A DNA stretch of 9,513 nucleotides from Bacteroidales bacterium. GTDB lineage: Bacteria; Bacteroidota; Bacteroidia; Bacteroidales; JALTDM01. The stretch covers positions 1-9,513 of the forward strand of contig JALWKH010000405.1 in NCBI GenBank assembly GCA_026996635.1, read 5' to 3'. Of the stretch, positions 6,512 to 9,513 are shown piece by piece. Numbering within the stretch: position 1 is the first letter of the stretch; every line of letters starts with the position of its first letter. Made by a program: the position numbers and the translations under genes. Under the pieces are notes generated by a model that made no database searches, had not been told where the DNA came from, and saw only the letters and a list, made by a program, of their open reading frames with translations.

Positions 6512-7435
6512 ATGAAAAGAATAATAACATTTATTACAATTTCGGTTTTGGCTTTTTACACGGGATTTTCACAAGTAACGGAAGCCGAAAAAGATTTAAA
6601 GTCGGAGTATAAAGACACAACACAAGGTTGGAAAACAGGAGGCTTGATTTCGTTAAGTTTCTCCAGCGTAACATTAACCAATTGGGCAGCAGGAGGTGAA
6701 AATTCCATAGCAATTAATGGCTTGTCAAACTTTTTTGCCAACTACAAAAAAGGCAATATGTTTTGGCAAAATTCATTAAATCTCGCCTACGGATTGTTAA
6801 AACAAGGAGAAGCTAAGAAATTCAAAAAAACAGATGACAAGATAGAACTTGTTTCAAAATTCGGTCTTAGAGCAAGCAACAATTGGTATTATTCGGCACT
6901 GGCAAGTTTCACATCTCAATTTACGGCCGGCTATAATTATCCCGACGACTCAACGATGATTTCCAACTTTTTGGCACCTGCATACATTCTGACGGCAGCA
7001 GGTATGAACTACGGTAAAAACGGATTCAATGTTTTCATTGCTCCATTAACAATGAAGACAACTCTTGTCATGGAAGAATCACTATCAGCTATTGGTGCTT
7101 ACGGAGTAGATACAGGTAAAACAGTACGTTTGGAATTCGGTGGGTACATCAGGACTTCTTACAGAAAAGAATTCGGAAAAAAATATTTGTTCCAAACAAA
7201 ATTAGATTTGTTTTCAAACTATCTGCATAATCCGCAAAATATAGATGTTAACTGGGAAGTGTTGTTAAACATGAAACTCACCAAATTTTTATCTGCGGTT
7301 ATTACAACCAACTTGATTTATGACGATGATATAAAAATCGGAATCGATGATAACGATGATGGTGTTATAGATAGAGAAGGACCACGCACGCAATTTAAAA
7401 AAGTTATCGGAGTTGGTCTATCATACCAATTCTGA
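6512..7435 (+). CDS. DUF3078 outer-membrane protein
   Basis: A 307-residue Bacteroidota-specific protein. A signal peptide (MKRIITFITISVLAFYTGFS, cleavage around residue 20-21) is followed by GWKTGGLISLSFSSVTLTNW and AAGGENSIAING (39-70), the hallmark of DUF3078. The remainder is rich in strand-like stretches with aromatic residues and ends in SYQF, with a C-terminal Phe as in outer-membrane barrels. Residues 279-289 (DDNDDGVIDRE) form an EF-hand-like loop of the DxNxDGxxDxE type that could bind calcium in a late loop. The biochemical function of DUF3078 is unknown. It lies 20 bp after mscS and is closed by a strong terminator at 7460, so mscS and this gene form a likely two-gene unit of envelope proteins. 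Confidence 0.85.
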   Translation: MKRIITFITISVLAFYTGFSQVTEAEKDLKSEYKDTTQGWKTGGLISLSFSSVTLTNWAAGGENSIAINGLSNFFANYKKGNMFWQNSLNLAYGLLKQGEAKKFKKTDDKIELVSKFGLRASNNWYYSALASFTSQFTAGYNYPDDSTMISNFLAPAYILTAAGMNYGKNGFNVFIAPLTMKTTLVMEESLSAIGAYGVDTGKTVRLEFGGYIRTSYRKEFGKKYLFQTKLDLFSNYLHNPQNIDVNWEVLLNMKLTKFLSAVITTNLIYDDDIKIGIDDNDDGVIDREGPRTQFKKVIGVGLSYQF

Positions 7436-7459
7436 TCCTTATAGTTGCTCTCATGTTTT

Positions 7460-7497
7460 AAAGGCTGGCAAAATAAGTTATCTTGCCGGCCTTTTTT
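7460..7497 (+). terminator. Rho-independent terminator after the DUF3078 gene
   Basis: Arms 7460-7471 (AAAGGCTGGCAA) and 7483-7494 (TTGCCGGCCTTT) pair over 12 positions with one T-G wobble around an 11-nt loop, and a run of T follows to 7497. The structure lies 25 bp after the DUF3078 stop. It acts on the plus strand only; the reverse side has no good T-tract. Confidence 0.85.
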
Positions 7498-7523
7498 ATA
7501 TATATAACTCCTGAAAATATTCT

Positions 7524-7531
7524 TACCTTTG
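7524..7531 (+). promoter_or_regulatory. -7 promoter box for the MATE gene (TACCTTTG)
   Basis: TACCTTTG matches TAnnTTTG exactly. Its end lies 5 nt before the ATG at 7537 and 11 nt before a second in-frame ATG at 7543. Transcription would therefore begin at or next to the first start codon. No clear TTG lies at the expected -33 distance. The upstream terminator at 7460-7497 makes an independent promoter necessary. Confidence 0.5.
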
Positions 7532-7536
7532 TTGCC

Positions 7537-8904
7537 ATGCCAATGCGACCACCAGGAAATAAAAATTATCTTACCGAAGGTAATATTTTCAAATCACTTG
7601 TAAAACTTTCTATTCCAATAATCTTTGCTAACCTGCTGCAAACCGCATATAATTTGACAGATACTTTCTGGGTAGGACGTTTGGGACATGTTGCCGTTGC
7701 TGCAGTATCACTCTCTTTCCCAATAATCTTTTTCATTGTTTCGCTTGGCAGCGGACTTACAATGGCAGGATCAATCTTAATTTCTCAATACAAAGGCAAA
7801 GAAGACCGGAATGCTTTAAAGCATATAACTTCCCAAACTTTTATGATTATTTTCATAATATCAACCATTCTTGCGTTCTTAGGATTCTTTTTAACACCGA
7901 CATTAATAGGCTTAATGAGACCCGACCACGCTGTTTATACCGAGGCAGTTACTTATATGAAAATATCATTTACCGGCCTGGTTTTCATATTTATGTATAT
8001 GGTTTTCCAATCATTGATGAGAGGAGTCGGTGAAGTGAAAATCCCGATGTATATAGTTTTGGGTACGGTTCTATTAAATTTCATATTGGACCCGCTTTTT
8101 ATTTTAGGTTACGGGCCTGTACCTTCAATGGGCGTAGCAGGTGCTGCTATTTCTACTGTTATTACACAAACAATTGCTGCTATAACAGGTGTACTCTTCC
8201 TTGTAAAATGTAATAGACAGTTAAAACTTGAATTCAGAGACTTAACACCGGATTGGCAACTTATAAAAAAAATCTTCTCGCTTGGCATTCCGGTTTCAAT
8301 AGAACAATCCGCCCGTTCATTAGGGATAACTTTAATGACCTACATGGTTGCGAGATTCGGAACGGTAACGCTGGCTGCATACGGCATAGGCAGCCGCATA
8401 TTAAGTTTCATTATAATTCCCGCATTAGGCTTGTCTGCGGCAACATCGGCAATGATAGGGCAAAACATAGGTGCCGAAAAATTCGAAAGAGTGAAAATCA
8501 TTACTAAAACAAGTGCCAAAATAGGATTTTATTCATTGACCTTCATTGGGCTGTTACTGTTTATCTTTTCAAAAGAAGTGGTAGCTGTTTTCATACCCGG
8601 CGATTTTGTTACAATAGAAAAAAGCTCACTTTTTATTAAAATAATGGCGCTAAGTTTCGGCTTTGTAGGACTTCAAATGGCATACTTCGGCTTGTTCCGC
8701 GGCACCGGGAAAACAAAAATCTCAATGATAATGTCCATTATTTCGCTTTGGATTTTGAGATTACCCGCCGCATATATTTTTGCTTTTCTGTTGGGACTTG
8801 GAGAACTCGGAATATGGATTGCCTTCCCGTTCTCAAATGTTATCAGCGGAATAATTGCCTCCATAATAAGCCATAAAGGAAGCTGGGATAAAGGAGTAAT
8901 ATAA
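7537..8904 (+). CDS. MATE family multidrug/Na+-or-H+ antiporter
   Basis: A 455-residue polytopic inner-membrane exporter of the MATE superfamily, which extrudes drugs or metabolites in exchange for Na+ or H+. Two homologous MatE halves are visible. The first starts IFKSLVKLSIPIIFANLLQT (17-36), then AYNLTDTFWVGRLG (37-50). The second starts IKKIFSLGIPVSIEQSAR (243-260) and includes MIGQNIGA at 306-313. LDPLFILGYGP with Asp185 and GVAGAAISTVI (199-209) at the end of the first half are typical, and about twelve hydrophobic segments fit. The start at 7537 (MPMRPPGNKNYLTEG) is preferred; a longer frame from a TTG at 7483 would begin inside the terminator stem. ATG 7543 is an equal alternative. 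Substrate cannot be deduced. The gene has its own promoter and ends 5 bp from the convergent PKD gene. Confidence 0.93.
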   Translation: MPMRPPGNKNYLTEGNIFKSLVKLSIPIIFANLLQTAYNLTDTFWVGRLGHVAVAAVSLSFPIIFFIVSLGSGLTMAGSILISQYKGKEDRNALKHITSQTFMIIFIISTILAFLGFFLTPTLIGLMRPDHAVYTEAVTYMKISFTGLVFIFMYMVFQSLMRGVGEVKIPMYIVLGTVLLNFILDPLFILGYGPVPSMGVAGAAISTVITQTIAAITGVLFLVKCNRQLKLEFRDLTPDWQLIKKIFSLGIPVSIEQSARSLGITLMTYMVARFGTVTLAAYGIGSRILSFIIIPALGLSAATSAMIGQNIGAEKFERVKIITKTSAKIGFYSLTFIGLLLFIFSKEVVAVFIPGDFVTIEKSSLFIKIMALSFGFVGLQMAYFGLFRGTGKTKISMIMSIISLWILRLPAAYIFAFLLGLGELGIWIAFPFSNVISGIIASIISHKGSWDKGVI

Positions 8905-8909
8905 CATCG

Positions 8910-9482
8910 CTACCTTATCAAAGTAACATTTCCCGTCCTATTATGGCTGTTACCGTCTTTGGTATAATACACGCATCTCCACACATAAACATCAGGCGGA
9001 GCTTGTTTGCTGCCACCTTTCACTGTTCCGTCCCAACCATACCTCGAAGGATTTTCAGGATCGTATTTATCTGTAGCCCAAATAAGTTCTCCCCAACGGT
9101 CATAGATAGACAGGTTAAATCCTTTTGCAATATCAATATTTCTTGCTACAACATAGAATAAATCATTCATTCCGTCATTATCGGGAGTAAATGCCGTAGG
9201 TGCATAAAATGCCGGAACATCTTGGATTTCTATATTTGCTATTGCCGTGTCCTTACAACCTTTATCGGACTCTACTATTAATACGGCTTGATATGTATTG
9301 GCAACATTAGGATATTTATGTCTAGGGTTTACTTGAATGGAACTGTCTCCGTCTCCAAAACTCCAAAAGTTTAGCACATTATCTTCCGACTGGTTTATAA
9401 AGTCAATAACAGGATTAACAACAGTTCCGACTTGTGGGTCGTTAATAAATTCTGCCTTCGGCTTTTTATAAACTGTAATCAT
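8910..9482 (-). CDS. PKD-domain protein with type IX secretion (type B) C-terminal sorting domain, C-terminal part
   Basis: This is the end of a larger secreted protein, not a whole 190-residue gene. Residues 10-87 form a PKD domain (WSFGDGDSS at 40-48, then HKYPNVANTYQAVLIV, ending GCKDTAIANIEI). Residues 93-190 match the gliding-motility/T9SS type B sorting domain: FYAPTAFTPDNDGMNDLFYV, FNLSIYDRWGELIW, YGWDGTVKGG, then DVYVWRCVYYTKDG and the closing NRTGNVTLIR. Such domains send proteins through the outer membrane by type IX secretion and are then removed or attached. The apparent ATG at 9482 has no signal peptide behind it, and an earlier PKD end is found in another frame just upstream, so the gene continues past the window edge through a frameshift. 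Confidence 0.85.
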   Translation of the reverse strand: MITVYKKPKAEFINDPQVGTVVNPVIDFINQSEDNVLNFWSFGDGDSSIQVNPRHKYPNVANTYQAVLIVESDKGCKDTAIANIEIQDVPAFYAPTAFTPDNDGMNDLFYVVARNIDIAKGFNLSIYDRWGELIWATDKYDPENPSRYGWDGTVKGGSKQAPPDVYVWRCVYYTKDGNSHNRTGNVTLIR

Positions 9483-9513
9483 ATTTCCACTTGTACTGTA
9501 TCTTTACACCCTT
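9479..9513 (-). pseudogene. Upstream part of the same PKD protein in a shifted frame
   Basis: From the window edge the minus strand reads (K)GCKDTVQVEI and then TGA at 9481-9479. GCKDT repeats the end of the PKD domain found in the downstream frame (GCKDTAIANIEI). One extra A in the A-run (plus-strand T-run 9484-9486) would join the two frames as GCKDTVQVENMITVYKKP, a normal PKD-to-PKD junction. This is either a real 1-bp deletion in a homopolymer or a sequencing or assembly error. The rest of the gene is outside the window. Confidence 0.6.

Noticed and set aside
7483..7536. Longer MATE start from TTG 7483
   Set aside because: It begins inside the terminator stem and before the -7 promoter box.
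8905..8909. Terminator between the convergent MATE and PKD genes
   Set aside because: The gap is 5 bp and no stem with a T-tract is visible around it.
1..9513. Mobile element, CRISPR array, tRNA or defence island
   Set aside because: No transposase, integrase, spaced direct repeats, cloverleaf-like sequence or defence-family motif was seen; the genes are housekeeping and envelope types.

Overview
The window looks like a chromosomal stretch from an AT-rich member of the Bacteroidota. Three things point there: a truncated protein with a PKD domain and a C-terminal type IX secretion (type B, 'gliding motility-associated') sorting domain; a DUF3078 outer-membrane protein and a PorV/PorQ-like barrel; and several promoter -7 boxes of the Bacteroidota form TAnnTTTG in place of TATAAT, with no clear Shine-Dalgarno sequences at most starts. 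No rRNA, tRNA, CRISPR array, insertion sequence or phage gene is visible.

Layout. Positions 1-117 (+) are the C-terminal tail of a gene cut by the window edge. It converges on a minus-strand gene, and a 28-bp GC-rich palindrome (142-169) lies in the gap. Positions 241-2082 (-) encode a lipoprotein metallophosphoesterase of purple-acid-phosphatase type. 2166-3005 (-) is a CheR-type methyltransferase without chemoreceptor neighbours. 3070-3642 (-) is adenylate kinase (adk) and 3649-4185 (-) hypoxanthine phosphoribosyltransferase (hpt), only 6 bp apart. Divergent from hpt is purE (4258-4773, +), so purine salvage, nucleotide interconversion and de novo synthesis flank one 72-bp intergenic region. 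On the plus strand follow a PorV/PorQ-like outer-membrane barrel (4727-5605, overlapping the purE 3' end by 47 bp), an MscS-type mechanosensitive channel (5676-6491) and a DUF3078 outer-membrane protein (6512-7435) ended by a strong terminator (7460-7497). A MATE exporter (7537-8904) comes next. It meets, tail to tail with a 5-bp gap, the 3' part of the PKD/T9SS-CTD protein (minus strand, to the window end), which appears frameshifted at about 9484-9486.

Themes. Purine metabolism (hpt, adk, purE) forms the core; the rest is mostly cell envelope: lipoprotein hydrolase, outer-membrane barrels, inner-membrane channel, exporter and a secreted T9SS cargo. No clear new defence or biosynthetic system is present. 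The least explained signal is a repeated layout at gene starts. Perfect inverted repeats of 9-12 bp enclose short loops that carry a TAnnTTTG promoter box (before mscS and cheR) or a near match (before the phosphoesterase). Two of these repeats end exactly 5 nt before the ATG. Three start sites needed correction from the longest reading frame: cheR (3005), purE (4258) and MATE (7537).
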